The notes: generated from the letters alone by a model not told the origin. Numbered from the stretch's first letter, positions 39,388 to 52,437 are shown. The stretch is DNA of 64,000 bases from Vespa crabro (GCF_910589235.1 NC_060956.1:9218999-9282998), one strand, 5' to 3'. A program made the numbers and translations.

Positions 39388-41446
39388 CGAATCATTATTC
39401 CCATTTGTTTGTTCATCCTTTCTCTATTTTGTTTTTTTTTTATACATAGTAATAAAATAAATTTCCGATAAGATTGCAAAAATATTTATCGATTCATATA
39501 ACTCATAGAATTGTTTAAAGTTGAATTCATATTATCTTCAATAAATGTTACTGACCTATGTTGATAAATCGAGTTAAACAATGAGTCTCTATCTCTTGAA
39601 TTTTTTTCTTTGTTTCTTTATATATCCTAACATAGAAATAATTTCAATATTTCGTAATCAAACAATGCTCATTGATGATTGAACATTCTGCCAAGAAAAT
39701 AATGAACTTCATACAATTAATATTGAAGAAAAATTTATTTACCTCTTTTTTTTTTATTTTATGCCATAGGTCGAGCAAATCATAGCAGAGTACAAGGCAC
39801 TAGCCCTACAGTATCATCCTGATAAAAATGCCGGTGACAAGGAAGCCGAGGCAAAATTTCAAAAACTTAAAGTATGTATTTCTTTTATCCGTAGAATAAG
39901 CAACGTTAGAAAATTTTTATCGGCCGATTTTATTTTCGACCTTATTTTAGAATGCCAAAGAGATTCTATGCGACCCAGAAAAGAGGAGCAATTACGACAA
40001 GTGGCGGCATAGCGGTATTTCCATTAGCTACAAGCAGTGGCTTGGCATGAAGGAACACGTTCATCAAGTAAGTTGAAAAGAAATAAAAAAGAAAAGAAAA
40101 GAGAAGAATATTCATAGTCCGAGAAATTTAACCTGTTAACCATTAACGGGAATAAAATTATAAGAATGAATTTTTCTCGGTTGTTGTTATAACAAACAAA
40201 CAAAAAATATTTTTTAATTTCTTCAAAACTTTGGTTTCATTTTAACGCAAAATTAATTTGGTGATCAAGTTAATATTGAAAACATTTTCGAAAATCGAAC
40301 ATTGAATTTACGTGACATTTTCACGCATTAAAATACTCGTGGAATTTTAAATATATGGTATCTATTATTTAAATAAATAATAAAATAACGTAAGTATGAT
40401 TTTCTCCTTTTTTATTTTTTTTCCTTTTTATTTTTTTCGAAAATAAAAAGAAGATGTAAAGCTTATACAAAGATAAGTTTTATGAAAATCCATAGTAAAT
40501 TATTGAACGTAAAACGTTTGGTTGTGTAAACGTTTGAAGAAAATATAGGTAAATAACTTGTTCATGAACGAGACTTTATGGAGGTACCATGTTTCGAAGT
40601 ACTTACTTAAATATATGATCAAACGAGTCTTCATAAACAACAGTCCCGTAAACTTTTGCATTTTCTCCGAAGTTGAGGAGCGTGTATACATGCATACGTA
40701 CTTGTAGAATAAATCTTGAGTTTGCACTTCCTTTGACTCGATTTACCTTCTCATTATGCGAAATGTGAACATTGTTTGAAAATAATATACTGTGACGGTT
40801 TTGCGTGTTGTAAGGAAGCACGCTTTAGAAAGTGTAACAAAGACATAAAAATATCTATAGAACTTCTTCTTTTTATTTTTTTTTCAAAAATCTCTAGAAG
40901 TCTCATAGAAGTCTTATAAGGGTAAATCTGAATGTGAATATGAATGGATCAATAAATGATCATAAGTCGCTACAACTTAATTAAAAATAATATTATTTTA
41001 ATGCAACTTCCTACGTCATTTTTTAAATCATAAAATATTATTATAAATCATAAAATATTATATATAAGGGGAAACAATTTATGATATTTTTAAACGTACG
41101 TCATAGTAACCTTTAACGTATGACTACCTTACTACTCTTAAAAAAAAGGAAGTTAGAAAAAATAAATAAAGAAAAGAGGATGAAAAAATAATGAATGAAT
41201 TCGCAGTCGATGCATTGGAGTACACCAAAAACGAAGGACCGGATGTTGCCGGATGGAAGTACCGTTGGCGGTGGAGGGGGAGGTGCCGAGGGTTCACCAG
41301 GTCACGTGAAAGGTCAGGCCCCGAATGCTCACAGAAGGGCCAGCGAGGGTGGGGCTAACATTTACTATGGTGCTCGGCGTGACATCGAGTGGGACTCGCA
41401 AGCCTCGAGCGAGGTCGTCAACAAGTTTCGTAACTATGAGATCTAA
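37113..41446 (+). CDS. DNAJC12: DnaJ homolog subfamily C member 12 (J-domain co-chaperone), 4 exons, complete
   Basis: The coding sequence joins 37113-37196, 39770-39871, 39951-40067 and 41207-41446, all phase 0, giving 180 aa (human protein 198 aa). Every intron has GT and AG ends. The J domain covers about residues 15-80, with the HPD motif at residues 44-46 that stimulates Hsp70 ATPase activity. After it comes a KWRHSGISISYKQW block, like the human DHWRRSQMSMPFQQW, then SMHW, a glycine-rich linker, and the C-terminal NKFRNYEI that matches the human RKFRNYEI end and is diagnostic of this family. There is no signal peptide or membrane segment, so it should act in the cytosol. In mammals the family works with Hsp70 on aromatic amino-acid hydroxylases; that role here is inferred from the family. 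The start ATG has an A-rich insect-type context (gcaaaATGa). The polyglycine stretch in the linker is a local peculiarity. Confidence 0.96.
38969..39052. repeat. (GA)n with a G-run and GACA units, DNAJC12 intron 1
   Basis: GA repeats, then nine Gs, then GACA/GATA units. Confidence 0.85.
39341..39387. repeat. (TA)n microsatellite, DNAJC12 intron 1
   Basis: About 23 TA units. Confidence 0.9.
39770..39871 (+). CDS. DNAJC12: DNAJC12 exon 2, HPD-containing core of the J domain
   Basis: Residues 29-62. The acceptor is a T-rich tract ending catag. Helix II (VEQIIAEYKALALQY) is followed by HPDKN and helix III (AEAKFQKLK). The donor is a|gtatgt. Confidence 0.95.
39951..40067 (+). CDS. DNAJC12: DNAJC12 exon 3, end of J domain
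   Basis: Residues 63-101, starting NAKEILCDPEKRSNYDKW, the helix III/IV region. The preceding intron is only 79 bp. Acceptor ttattttag, donor caa|gtaagt. Confidence 0.94.
40068..41206 (+). other. DNAJC12: DNAJC12 intron 3
   Basis: 1,139 bp, GT...AG. Nothing else recognised inside. Confidence 0.9.
41207..41446 (+). CDS. DNAJC12: DNAJC12 exon 4, C-terminal tail
   Basis: Residues 102-180. It opens with SMHW, which aligns with the human SMHWVVRGKKD segment. A run of glycines follows, and the exon ends NKFRNYEI then TAA. The acceptor is ttcgcag. The linker has lower similarity to vertebrates than the two ends. Confidence 0.94.
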   Translation, partial: SMHWSTPKTKDRMLPDGSTVGGGGGGAEGSPGHVKGQAPNAHRRASEGGANIYYGARRDIEWDSQASSEVVNKFRNYEI

Positions 41447-41618
41447 AATTTTTAGATCTATAGAAGAACGACGATCGTTTATGGAGGATCCTTCCTTTTT
41501 CGTATCGCACAGGATCAAGCTCGATCGTCATATAATTCTAATTATCTTTCTTGCTCTCTGTTTGACAATGAAGATGATTCTTTCCAACAATAACAACAAC
41601 AATACATCTATACGTATA

Positions 41619-41784
41619 CAAGGTGTTCTATTTTAATCGATTAACGTTATATTCGTTGTATGTAAAATAATCTTTAATGGTGTTGGAAAGAAGTCGATTA
41701 ATTATTCTTTGTTTTTTATACTTTTTAATTATAATTTTTCAATTGACTTCAATCGAAAGAAAATCGATTTAAATGGGACACCCG
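41619..41784. mobile_element. Short TA-flanked inverted-repeat element (MITE-like) after DNAJC12
   Basis: The left end reads CAAGGTGTTCTATTTTAATC. The right end, read on the opposite strand, is CGGGTGTCCCATTTAAATCG. About 24 bp are imperfectly inverted. TA dinucleotides at 41617-41618 and 41785-41786 fit a Tc1/mariner-type target duplication. The element is 166 bp with no coding capacity. It sits 170 bp after the stop codon, so probably inside the 3' UTR. Confidence 0.6.
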
Positions 41785-42172
41785 TAATATACGAGAAAGG
41801 AGCGCCGTATTACACGTACATACACATAGACAAACACACTTAAACGTATACATACCTCCTTGTGCATTTATCGTTCATCACTGTCCAACCAACAGCAGGA
41901 AAATGGCTCGGAAGATGATACTAAGGACGTCTAATTTTTTTTCTCCCATGTCGAGAACAATTTATTTATATTACTTTTTTCTTTTTTTTTCTCTCTTATC
42001 TTTTTACTTTTTTTTTATTCTCTCAGGAAAAATAATCTTGATAATTTAAATTTCTAAAATATATTTTTTTTCTTCCAAAAGAATTTGCTCCAGCAAATCG
42101 TTTCTTCAAAAAGAATGATTATCGTCAACCCTTGAAGGACAGAAATAAAAAAATATTAATCTTTGAAGGATC

Positions 42173-42301
42173 TCTTTCTCTCTCTCTTTCTTTCTCTTTC
42201 TCTCTCTTTCTCTCTCTCACTCTCGCTTTCTCTCGCTCTCACTCTCTCTCGCTTTCCCTCGCTTTCCCTTGCTCTCTCTCGTTCTCTCTGAAGTGAGAGA
42301 G
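42173..42301. repeat. Long interrupted (CT)n tract
   Basis: About 129 bp of pyrimidine repeat with CTCGCTTT interruptions, downstream of DNAJC12. Confidence 0.88.
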
Positions 42302-45015
42302 ATGAATCATGTCACGAGCTCAAGGAAAATACGAGAGTATAACACCAGTACGGGGTTTATGGTATTTAGTTATTAATTTTTTTTGCTCGTCTATTCGACC
42401 AAGAACAATTACAAGTGAGAAAATAATGATCAGAGAAAACGAAAGTAATATGTACTTATGTATAAAAAATAAGATCGTGAATCTTATTTAACGTTGATCT
42501 CGCGTTAATAAATAAACGAATTCAATCCTTCTTTCCCCTATGGACATTTCCTAATAACACGAATAGTTATTATTAGCAAAAATAAGAAAGTTGTATCGAG
42601 TTGAAATAAGAGAGCGAGCGATAAGGGTCGATTGGTTGGACAGTGCTTTTGATGTCGTGTCGAGAGAATAAATAAATAAATAAATAAATGAATTAATAAG
42701 TAAATAAATAAAAAAAGAGATATAAAGAAAATAAATGAAACGAATGAAAAAAGAAAAAAAAAGAAGAATTATAAAGTGTAAAAGAAATTATCGATTCCAC
42801 GTGCGGGGGAGTCGCGAGATAAGATTAAATTTGTTGTTTTTACGGTAAGGCTCTCACTTCCCAATGGAATACTGAAAGAGTCTTGTCTTCCAAAATAGTA
42901 GTGTGAAAAGGGGGATGGATATTGTGAGGAAGGGGAAGAAAGAAAAAAAAGAAATACCAGCAGAAAAGAAAAGAAAAGAAAAAAAGAATGAAAGAAAAAG
43001 AAACGAGATCGTTTTGACGTTCGATAAACGTTCAGTTGTACGAAATAAAATATGCGACAATGCGCAAATAAGATCTTTGTCCTCTTTCCAAAAAAAAAAA
43101 AACAAATAAATACAAGAACGAAAACTCGGAGGATGAATCGAACTTGAGAATTGTATCTCTATTTTCTTTTTCTTTTATTCTTCTTTCGTACTCGAGAAAG
43201 ACCAAACTTTTTAAATCCATTCCATTGTGAAATAGAGCGAAGAAGCGCACTCGTACCTGTATCTAATGTCAAACGCAAGCAAAATACTTACACCGTTACT
43301 CCTCGTCACTTCCTATTTCGAAAAATGTTTTATCCATTTTATACCTCCCGTCATCATTTTTTGACATTTTTCGAATTTCATGTTCATCGTCCAATCTAGT
43401 AAAAAAAAAAAATGACACATTTTTGGCTTCATCATTTGATAGTTTATATATTTTTTTATTTGTTTTTTTCTTGTTGTTTATTTATTTATTCTATCTTACG
43501 TCATACGCGCACAAACATTAACAGGGTTTTACGTTCTTGTCGTTACGCAATGATATTGGAGTTGTTTTGAGAAAATTTTCAATGGTTTATTCGAAAATTT
43601 TCCAATTCATTTTAATATATATTCTTTTTATATGTATATATAATATATAATACATACAAAACATGCAGATTATCAACGACGTTATTGTAATGATTAAACA
43701 AAATTTTTACCTTTGGTTTGTCTCTCTTTCTCTCTCGATTGATCGATCGACGGATGTTTGTTTCTTTGTTTTTATCATAGAAATTAAAACATGCCTATCT
43801 ATAGCTGGTTCAAATAACAATTTAATGGTCTAGTGGTCAATTAATATACATGCACATGTGTATCGATGTATATATCTTTTAGTCATTGTTCTAAAAATTT
43901 CACTTTACTATCATTGCTGCATACATTTTCATTTTTTTTTTTTTATTAATTTTTTTTTACTTTATCTTTACTTTTTTTTTTGTAATGACATTCGAACTCT
44001 CCCGTGTGCAAACTGCATATATCATCAATGTATAATGTCATAAAAACAAATAAGTTGTTCGATGAAAAAGCATAGCACGATAACGATAATAGTTATAATA
44101 ATGATAATAATAGCGACAGCCACTATCGTCATTGTTATTGTCGTAAAGATAAAAACGTAATAACATTAGACCTCGAATTAATTGCAATTGTCGTTAAAAG
44201 TCATTTTTCTTTTGAACGATTCTTATCCCTTCTCCTCATCTATTATCTGTTCCTGATCCAGAAAGCCCATAGATATGGGTTTTTATTTATGTCTATATAT
44301 TTCTTAAAGGATACCAGGACAGCAGCATAATGTTGAGATAACAAAGAATTTAAGGACCACGTAGATAGTGTTCGTTCTTATTGACGCGTAAAAAAAAAGA
44401 ATAAAAGAGCAAATTGATCGCATAGAAATTTTATAAAAGATTTAAGATTGATACAAGAGGTAGAAGAAGAAAAACGAAAAAACAAAGAAATTGGAAGAAG
44501 AAGAAGGAGAAAAAAAGAAAGAAAGAAGAGATAGTTGATAATAATAATTCAAATCTAGTATGCAAAAGCTGAAAGTTTCATTGGCATTTTATCAAATAAG
44601 ATCGGCCACACTTTTGCCTGCGTAGTTTTTAAATGAGAAATTCTTGGACCATCCTGTACGTGTATGCGCATATACCTGTATACCTATATTTTTCTATCAC
44701 GGATTCGTCTGTGACTATGTCTACGATGCTTCATTGAGTATTATCGTCGTTAATATCGTCGACTATTTATTATTTTATATGTAATATTGATTTATAGTCA
44801 GATGTGCTCTCGGAAAAAGATATTGATAGATTTAATTTATAAAAAAAAAAAACAAAATTTAATCGAAATTAATAATTATCATTATGGATGATAAATCCAA
44901 TAGGTAACACATATGTTCCTAATTTCTTAAGTTGTTCCTTCCTTTCAATTGCTAACCTGTAAAATTTTGACCAAATACAAGTCCGAGTGTTAATAATGTT
45001 ATGTAAATTCTAAGA

Positions 45016-45023
45016 ATATATAC

Positions 45024-45099
<76 letters not shown>

Positions 45100-45100
45100 T
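45016..45100. repeat. Compound (TA)n(TATG)n(GT)n microsatellite
   Basis: TA units, TATG units, then about 17 GT units; the only long GT array in the window. Confidence 0.9.
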
Positions 45101-46888
45101 TCATGAATTTTCCGAGGCACGAGATTTCGTTATGTAAATTATTATGTAAAAATTATGTATTCGTCACGCGCTGGTCGACGTGACGACGTGTACTCGCACC
45201 ATTAAAGATTCAATAAATGTGTTTAATTATGAAAATCCTATCTCTCTTTTTGTATTATAGATCTGTTATACAACTAACATAGTCGATGTTAAAGCATGAA
45301 CGTTTTTACTTTTTTTTGTTCACAAGAAGTATCGTATATATTCAATTGTCGATAGTAATTGGTTGATAAATAACCGATTTAATTAAGAAAAAAAACAAAA
45401 ATGGAACATACGATTTTTAACGGATATTTTTCCTTTTCTCTTTTTTATCATTTACATGCAACCAGAGGCCATTGCTTCAGGTTTTTATTTTTTTATTTTA
45501 ATAACTCGATGTGAATAAAATAATTATTTTTACGAAGAAAAAGTATTTGTATTACTTATTATTTGGAAAAAAAGAAAGGAAACAAATTTTATTATTAAAA
45601 AAAAATAAATATTGTTGAAAATCATCTTGTGTACAAAAAAACAAAAGTTTCTTTATCTTTTTATTCTCAAAGGCAAAAGGTCAAGCCGGATGATATTTAA
45701 GAGTAAAAAATATGACTTTTATAAAAAGAAGCAACGATGGCTGTGCCGACTTTAGAAAGGGAGGATAAACTTAGGTCGATTCTTTAAAGGTCGTTAAGAA
45801 GTCCTGTCTAGAAGGGCTAACATTCTTCTTATTACTTTAGTTATAATATCTTGGCTGCTCGTTAAAGCCATCTAGGTAATACTTAATGCAAATAAGATAA
45901 AAATAAGATAGATCTGGAAGTGAGATGAAACTGGAAGACGTTTAAGTTGTTATTGAGTATATAGATAAGAATAATCCTGATTATCGTCTTATCGCATTAG
46001 ACATCAGTTTACAGTCGACGATGAGTTTATTCTCTTATTAATAAACGAAATCACTTTTCCCAAAGTTGATTTTTTCGATTTTTAACAACTATTTGAAATT
46101 GTTCAGTAGTAAAATTGTCTTGATTTTAATCGATCTAGACAATAAATAATTGATATTGAATTTCATCGTTCTTTTTACCGATAAGAATTTAAAATATTTA
46201 ATACTTCAAATATATTGGTAATATCGATTCAACTGTTTAAAATAAAAAAAAAGATAAAAAATTTGGACGAAGCCAATTGACAGACTACTACTATTTTATA
46301 ATGGATAACGTGTTTCATATGAGATTATTATCTTATCACGTATATTTATACTATCTATTTTCTTGATAATTGATCGCGGCAGCTGTCATCTTAACGACCT
46401 TCATTAAGAAAATTGATTCTGCATTACGACGATTGCAGAACGAACCTAAACGATTAAATATTTTCCAACCTATCCTTTGTTATACATAGAAGAGGATATT
46501 TCTCAGAAAATTTTCTTGGAAATGTTCATATTGCCAGTAGCAAGAGGAAAAACATTTAATTCATTTTTGAAGGAATCGAGGAAAAAATAAGCTAAACTGT
46601 CGAGAGTATTGAATCACTCGAGCAACTTCATAAATTATTTTTTTAGAAAAATTATTTCTTTTAATAATATACCATCTTAATTTTTTAGATTTCTGTGAGT
46701 GTTCAATTAAAAAAAATTGTTTTTCATAAAAATTCAGGAGAATTAAAAAAATGAAATAAAAGATAGATAATTATATTGGTATGAAAAGAATCAGTATTGC
46801 CTACCGATAGAATCGCATCCAATTTGTCGGATAAATTAGAATATATTGAGTTTACAAGTGAAGTTTCAACGTTACAAGAAGGTAATAG

Positions 46889-46990
46889 AGAGAGAGAGAG
46901 AGCAAGAGAATGAGAGAGAAAGAGAGAGAGAGAGAGAACGAGAGAGAGAGAGAACGAGAGAGAAAGAGAGAGAGAGAGAGAGAACGAGAA
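46889..46990. repeat. Interrupted (GA)n tract
   Basis: GA repeats with regularly spaced GAACGAGA interruptions. Confidence 0.88.
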
Positions 46991-47488
46991 AAGAAGAACA
47001 ACAAAATAAATAAAAACGGGGGAAAGAGAAAAGTTGTTTGGTGTTACCCGCGTCTCGTTGACTCAATATAATTGAACTTGTTGGTGGGCTATCCCATTGG
47101 GGGAAAAGAGATTTACAAATAGAAGGCGACCGTTTGATAAACGATCGAAATTGTTGAGAATCTTTCGAAGCGCGAAACGTGAATGCCTCGCCCCAATTCC
47201 CAATCATCTGCCGACAGACTGAGTTCCACTATTGGAAAACATCATTCGTCGTGTACGACCTACCGCAAGAATTTCTACGAAATATATTTGTATAGAAATG
47301 TTCAACTCGGAGAGATATCTCTCCTAGAGGTCAAAGGCGATGAGAATCGCATTGGGAATCGTAATCTAAAGATACAAAATTCTTTTGAGTATCTTTTGCG
47401 AGATCAATATTACAATACTTACCTCTTCTTTTATTTCTATTCAATATCTCGATTGGAAATTATTATCTCAAGAATTTGAAATACGCAG

Positions 47489-47508
47489 AGAAAGAGAAAG
47501 AGAGAGAA

Positions 47509-47540
<32 letters not shown>
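47489..47540. repeat. (GA)n microsatellite
   Basis: GA run with an AAATA interruption. Confidence 0.88.
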
Positions 47541-47542
<2 letters not shown>

Positions 47543-47886
47543 TACAGGTACTTATTAAGTTCACATAACTGTTATAATTATGAATTAATTTATAGGGTAA
47601 TTAAGATGACTATAGATCACTACGATAACAAGCAAGGATTATACCAATTAATGAAGATACTAAGAAAGTAACTTAAGCGAATGATTCAGGAAATAATTTG
47701 AAATTAGTTTGGTATAGTTACTACTGTTGTTTTTATCAGATTTTGAAAAAGTGAGCGTTAACGCTCAGATTGTCGAAGGATATTTAATTTCATCGTAATC
47801 AACGAAAGGAATTCTGATGAAAAAATTTATATTCAAATTTTATATATTAAAGTTTTATATATTAAAGTTCTTAACTACGAAATCAA

Positions 47887-48101
47887 TTAACCGATCCACA
47901 AAAATGAAATTGACATATTCTGGTTTTGACCAAATCGAATGCTTTGATTTACGGAGGGATCAACTTCGTACCAGTCGTTCTTAAAGGGTATAGCGCGAAA
48001 TCTGTAATGGTTTTCTGGGTGGAAATTTGATTTCTTTCGATCGAAATTAAAAAATGCATTTTTAGCTGCTTCGTCGTCGTCGTCCCGAACAAATATTTGT
48101 C
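47887..48101 (-). CDS. Candidate terminal exon of an unrecognised gene
   Basis: Open to a TAA at 47887-47889 after a tttttcagcag acceptor. It encodes QIFVRDDDDEAAKNAFFNFD, then KKSNFHPENHYRFRAIPFKN, DWYEVDPSV and a hydrophobic end. The amino-acid composition is coding-like (few Ile/Lys homopolymers, varied codons) and less AT-rich than its flanks. I do not recognise the family. It starts two bases into a codon and so is phase-compatible with the exon at 52333-52437. Confidence 0.45.
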
Positions 48102-49255
48102 CTGCTGAAAAATTCATCGAATTTTTAACTAAATAAATAAAAAATATTCATCGTCACGTTCATCCTAGAAATATCGTTAATTTTTGACAAATATTCTATA
48201 AGACATCTTCAGAAGAGGAAAGGAGGAGTATTACCATTATTATTATGTAATACTAATGTAATTATCATATGTATATATATATATATTTTTTTTTTTTCAG
48301 TAAGGGAATTTGTCAAACTTACATTCAAAAGATATAACAATATGAAAGAAGATATCCACATGAAACAATTATTGTATTAGATAATTAATAATTATGATAT
48401 ACATATATGATCAGGCAAGTAACAATAGAATTTCGTGGACCTTTCCTTTGTGTGTTCTATTAAAGGAGACTGTCGTATTACAAAGTTATCATCTGATAAA
48501 ATGATCAGTATTATATAGGTACGTAATATCTCGAAAGCTTCTCTCTAAGGAACACCGAATAATAATTTCCTTTGTCTAAAACGCTTGCATTAGACTTTGA
48601 TGATATCTCAAAGTAGCTACATAAAGATACTTTTCGTTATTAATAAAAATAGAACGATATCTTTTAAACATTTGCCTTTTAACGAACTTTTTAAAAAAGC
48701 TTCGCTTTATTTTCTCAATTTATTCGTTTATTCATTCGTTCATATCAGAGAAGTACCGAACGATCGACATTGGTTCGTTACTTGTCTTCCATGTGTTACC
48801 GTTCGATGACAAAAGAACTTCCTGTACCCTTAAGATTCTCTAGCAATTTCTCCGTGAAAGGACCAGAATAACGAGCTTTGATTTTATTACCTGACTCCAT
48901 CGTCCTTCTCTTGTTACGAGTGTATCATGAAATTAGTGATATCATAATATTTGAGTTATGAATATAACGTTCCTTAGACCAATAGACAAAGATAAAGAGA
49001 AAGAGAGAGAGCTAGTGAGTGTCTCAGAAAGCTAATATAATCGGTCTTGTAGCGTATGGTAGTTACCAATGCACAACTAGGACTCCCTTTAGACGCCATT
49101 ATCCTGAATGCACTTTGCTTCCATCTCTCCTTTCTCTCCTCAGACTCTATCTTGAGCAGAAGCTGGCAGCCATGAAGCTACTGGCTGCGTTCAACAGATA
49201 ACACGCTATTGGCGTGAGCTCTCAATTTTCGACGACGATGCTTCTTTTATCTTCG

Positions 49256-49256
<1 letters not shown>

Positions 49257-49286
<30 letters not shown>

Positions 49287-49322
49287 TTCTCTTTCTCTTC
49301 CTCTATTTCTCTGTCTTTCTCT
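49257..49322. repeat. (CT)n tract
   Basis: CT run then CTTTCT units. Confidence 0.88.
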
Positions 49323-51239
49323 TCATCCGTAACGTAAATAGGTACATACTTTCTGGATAAAATGTGAACCATAAAATATGATCAATTGCAAGTTGATTGT
49401 TTAAAAATTTCCATTTATTAAAGAATTTAGAGGTAATTATGATAATTTATAAAAGTTGGTCCGTCAATTATGTAAATAAAAGTATGTATATAGTAATTAA
49501 TTAGATATATAATTATAAAAAAATGAATGGATATTTAATAGATTTAATGTATATATCTATATGAAGTAATAGATGATATATTAAAATAAAAAAATAAATA
49601 AATTATGTAGGCTAGTTAGAAACATATAGCCTAATCTACACTCTGACTTTGAAGCTTTAATAAACAAATACTATTCTCACGAATAAGCATATTATATTAT
49701 ACAGGAAATTATTGATCAGATGAGATTCGTGAGAGTAGGTCTTCGTTGTTCACGACGCTCGTCGTTATCGATAAACCAATTCATGTCATCGAATTACGCT
49801 CAACACGAAATAATGCATTACAGTCGTAACATAATATGAAACTATATCACGTATTTATTTGCTTCGTCTTTATTTGAGAAATTGGTTTTTTTATATTTAT
49901 ATTTGGTAACTACGGTGAATAAAGTCAAATTTATTTTTTGTTTTATTTGCTTATGATAGTATGTGAGTTAATTTCGAAACAATGCTTTCATTCAAACACC
50001 TGTATATTCGCTTAAATATCATTCGAATCGTTATTGCAATAATATCAGTAAATAATTCAATGTTTGTATAATTGTAATAATTAAACGTTTGTCTCGATTT
50101 ATTTTTCAGAAAATGTTAAAAGTGTAAAATTGAAACGAGTGACTTTTAATATCCACGAGCACTCGATAATTTTGATTTTTTTTTCTTTTGTTTTCTAGTC
50201 CGTAGCGTATTCTTTTTTGTTTATTTTTTCGTTTCTTCCTTTTACGACGCTATGACATTTTTTCTCATTCATGGATTTCATATATTCTTATCATCTATAA
50301 ATTAATATCATCGTAAATACGTGACGTGCCTAGTTCGTTTTCATTAACTCGCTTGCCTCGGCGTTATTCATCGAAAATTGTTAATGGATACGTAGAAGTA
50401 GGCAAGTTATTTACAGCCTCAATTATCGATAAATAAATTAGTTGTATCGTATTGAGTTACAGGCTAGGCTTAACATAACGACAATTTATATATCATAGTT
50501 TAATATTCCTTTAAAAAGTGGAATTCGAAAATGAATGCATATAAATAATAAACTGAAAATTTGTCAATTTTTTGAATATATGCATTACTCAAATAAATGA
50601 ATATTGTTTTTCTTTTTAATTGCTTGTGTACATCCATATATATAGATATTACTTCATTTGAAAAAAATATATAATTGTGAATATTTTATCCACCTAGATC
50701 CATGCATCTTTTTCCTGTAACGTTTGCTTCTAACTTCAATAAACAAAAATAAAAAAAAGATCACGGCTTGTTACAGTTGCTTAAATCTTCAGAAATTTTT
50801 TTAAATATATCTCACAAACTAATCCTTTCATTTATATTGTTTTTTATTCAAAAAACGGCACGAGGAATCAATTTCAGCAAATAAAAAATAATGTAAGATT
50901 TCATTAAAAAAACAGTATCGATGATCTCAATATTTGGTAAAAAGAAGAAATAATCTTCAGAAAAAATTTGTTTCCATTGTCAGATATGTTTTTTGAAACA
51001 GAGGGAAAAAAGAGGTCAACAACGTCCGATCGATTTTCGAGAATTCTAAGAAAACGAAAAAAAAAGTGATACGTGTTAAGAATTATCTCGTCCGAGAGAA
51101 TCGGTTCTACATCGTTTAAAGAATCTAGTCTGGAGGGAAGAGAAAATAAGATTTAACGGGTAGGATGAGTTCGAGTTATCGATGCGCATGGAAATTTTGA
51201 TCAAAGGCGAATGTTTGTAAAGCTTGGTTCGGTGAAGGA

Positions 51240-51248
51240 GAGAAATAA

Positions 51249-51298
<50 letters not shown>

Positions 51299-51350
51299 AG
51301 AGAGGCAGGGAGAGAAAGGGGAGAAGGAGAGAAAGAGAGCGAGAAAGAGT
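51240..51350. repeat. Interrupted (GA)n tract
   Basis: About 110 bp of purine repeat. Apparent frames through it encode only Arg-Glu or Ser-Leu repeats. Confidence 0.88.
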
Positions 51351-52332
51351 GGTAAGGGAGGTTAAAGGTGGATGCGGATCGATGTTGAGAATATAACTGT
51401 GAGCGATTTTCACTTCTTCGTACAATATTTCAATGGTATAGCAAATATAACTATAAGCATAGGAATAATGAAGAAAGAAAGAAAGAACAAAGGTATATGC
51501 ATTTAATATTTTATAGAGAAAAGAAGAATAGCATGGATTATTACAAAAGATTTATTAAGATATATTTATGTTTATATTTGTAATATGTATTATGAAATAT
51601 AAAATATAAATGTGAAATGTATTCTGTTTAATAGACCGATAATTTCAAGTCAACAGAGTATAAAAATAAATACACAAAGCGAAAGCATAAATATATGGGA
51701 TATATATTCTTTTCTGTATATGGAATAGATGCTAGAATGAAATAATATTTTTGATAACCTTCGATAAAGCACCACATGTGTTTTACGTCACTATTCATAA
51801 ACATATTGAAATCTACGATATTGGTTACGCTTATCACGTTTTCCATAGAGAATGTCAATACTTTTCAGAGAACTATAGATGCGAATGTTGTATAACGATC
51901 AATCGATTGCTGTCCGATGTCCATGGTAACCGTATGACGGTTATCAGAACAGGATACACGTCTTTTCAATAATGTTTTCAATTCTTCTCAACTGTGATAC
52001 TTGATATTGGATACGTCACTAAAGAGGAAAGAATATTGAAAAAATATGTTGATCTGATAAATTAAAAAAAAAATAAAAGAAATAGTGTCTCTTTCAAAAC
52101 TTCGAGAATAAAAATTAAAATTTTTATCCATATTTTTGAATGACTTTTTTTTTTTATCATTGTTTATGAAAAATTAGTAATTTTTAGTAATTTTTTTTTT
52201 CTTTATCATTTCTAACACATCTATACATAAATTAGAAATTGTGTTCTTCTTCTTAGCTCATCAATGTTTTATCAATAGATTAAATTTGAATCAATGTTGA
52301 AAATATCATACGAGAATAAAAATTTTCTTTAC

Positions 52333-52437
52333 CTTTACTCGGTACATCAATTGTATAAAGTCGAAGAGCTTTATCGTCAGTTGCTACAATTTCTTGACTA
52401 TCGATACATTGAAAATTGATATATAAATAATAGTAAT
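52333..52437 (-). CDS. Candidate internal exon, WD40-like strand pattern, unrecognised gene
   Basis: Follows a T-rich tract ending caaaag and ends at aaag|gtaaag. It encodes YINFQCIDSQEIVATDDKAL followed by RLYTIDVPSKG. The 'I.A..DK.LRLY.I' pattern resembles one WD40 blade, which is suggestive only. It leaves one base of a codon, which fits the exon at 48101 and would give ...VPSKGQIFVRD. Upstream exons were not found; 52,438-55,200 has no open frame I trust. Confidence 0.35.

Larger units (their letters stand above)
37197..39769 (+). other. DNAJC12: DNAJC12 intron 1
   Basis: 2,573 bp, AT-rich, GT...AG, with GA and TA microsatellites in its second half. No nested gene seen. Confidence 0.9.
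41447..45230 (+). other. Downstream region of DNAJC12, possible long 3' UTR
   Basis: No gene is seen. The stretch contains the small inverted-repeat element, a (CT)n tract at 42,173-42,301, AATAAA-type repeats near 42,660-42,720, a TA/GT microsatellite at 45,016-45,100, and a well-placed AATAAA near 45,210 followed by a T-rich stretch. Any of the AATAAA motifs could be the 3' end; the long version is speculative. Confidence 0.3.
45231..47886. other. Gene-free AT-rich region
   Basis: Contains the 46.9-kb and 47.5-kb GA tracts. No supported gene. Confidence 0.55.
48102..52332 (-). other. Possible intron between the two candidate exons
   Basis: AT-rich, with CT and GA microsatellites. No further exon was recognised, though short ones would be missed by eye. 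Confidence 0.3.
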
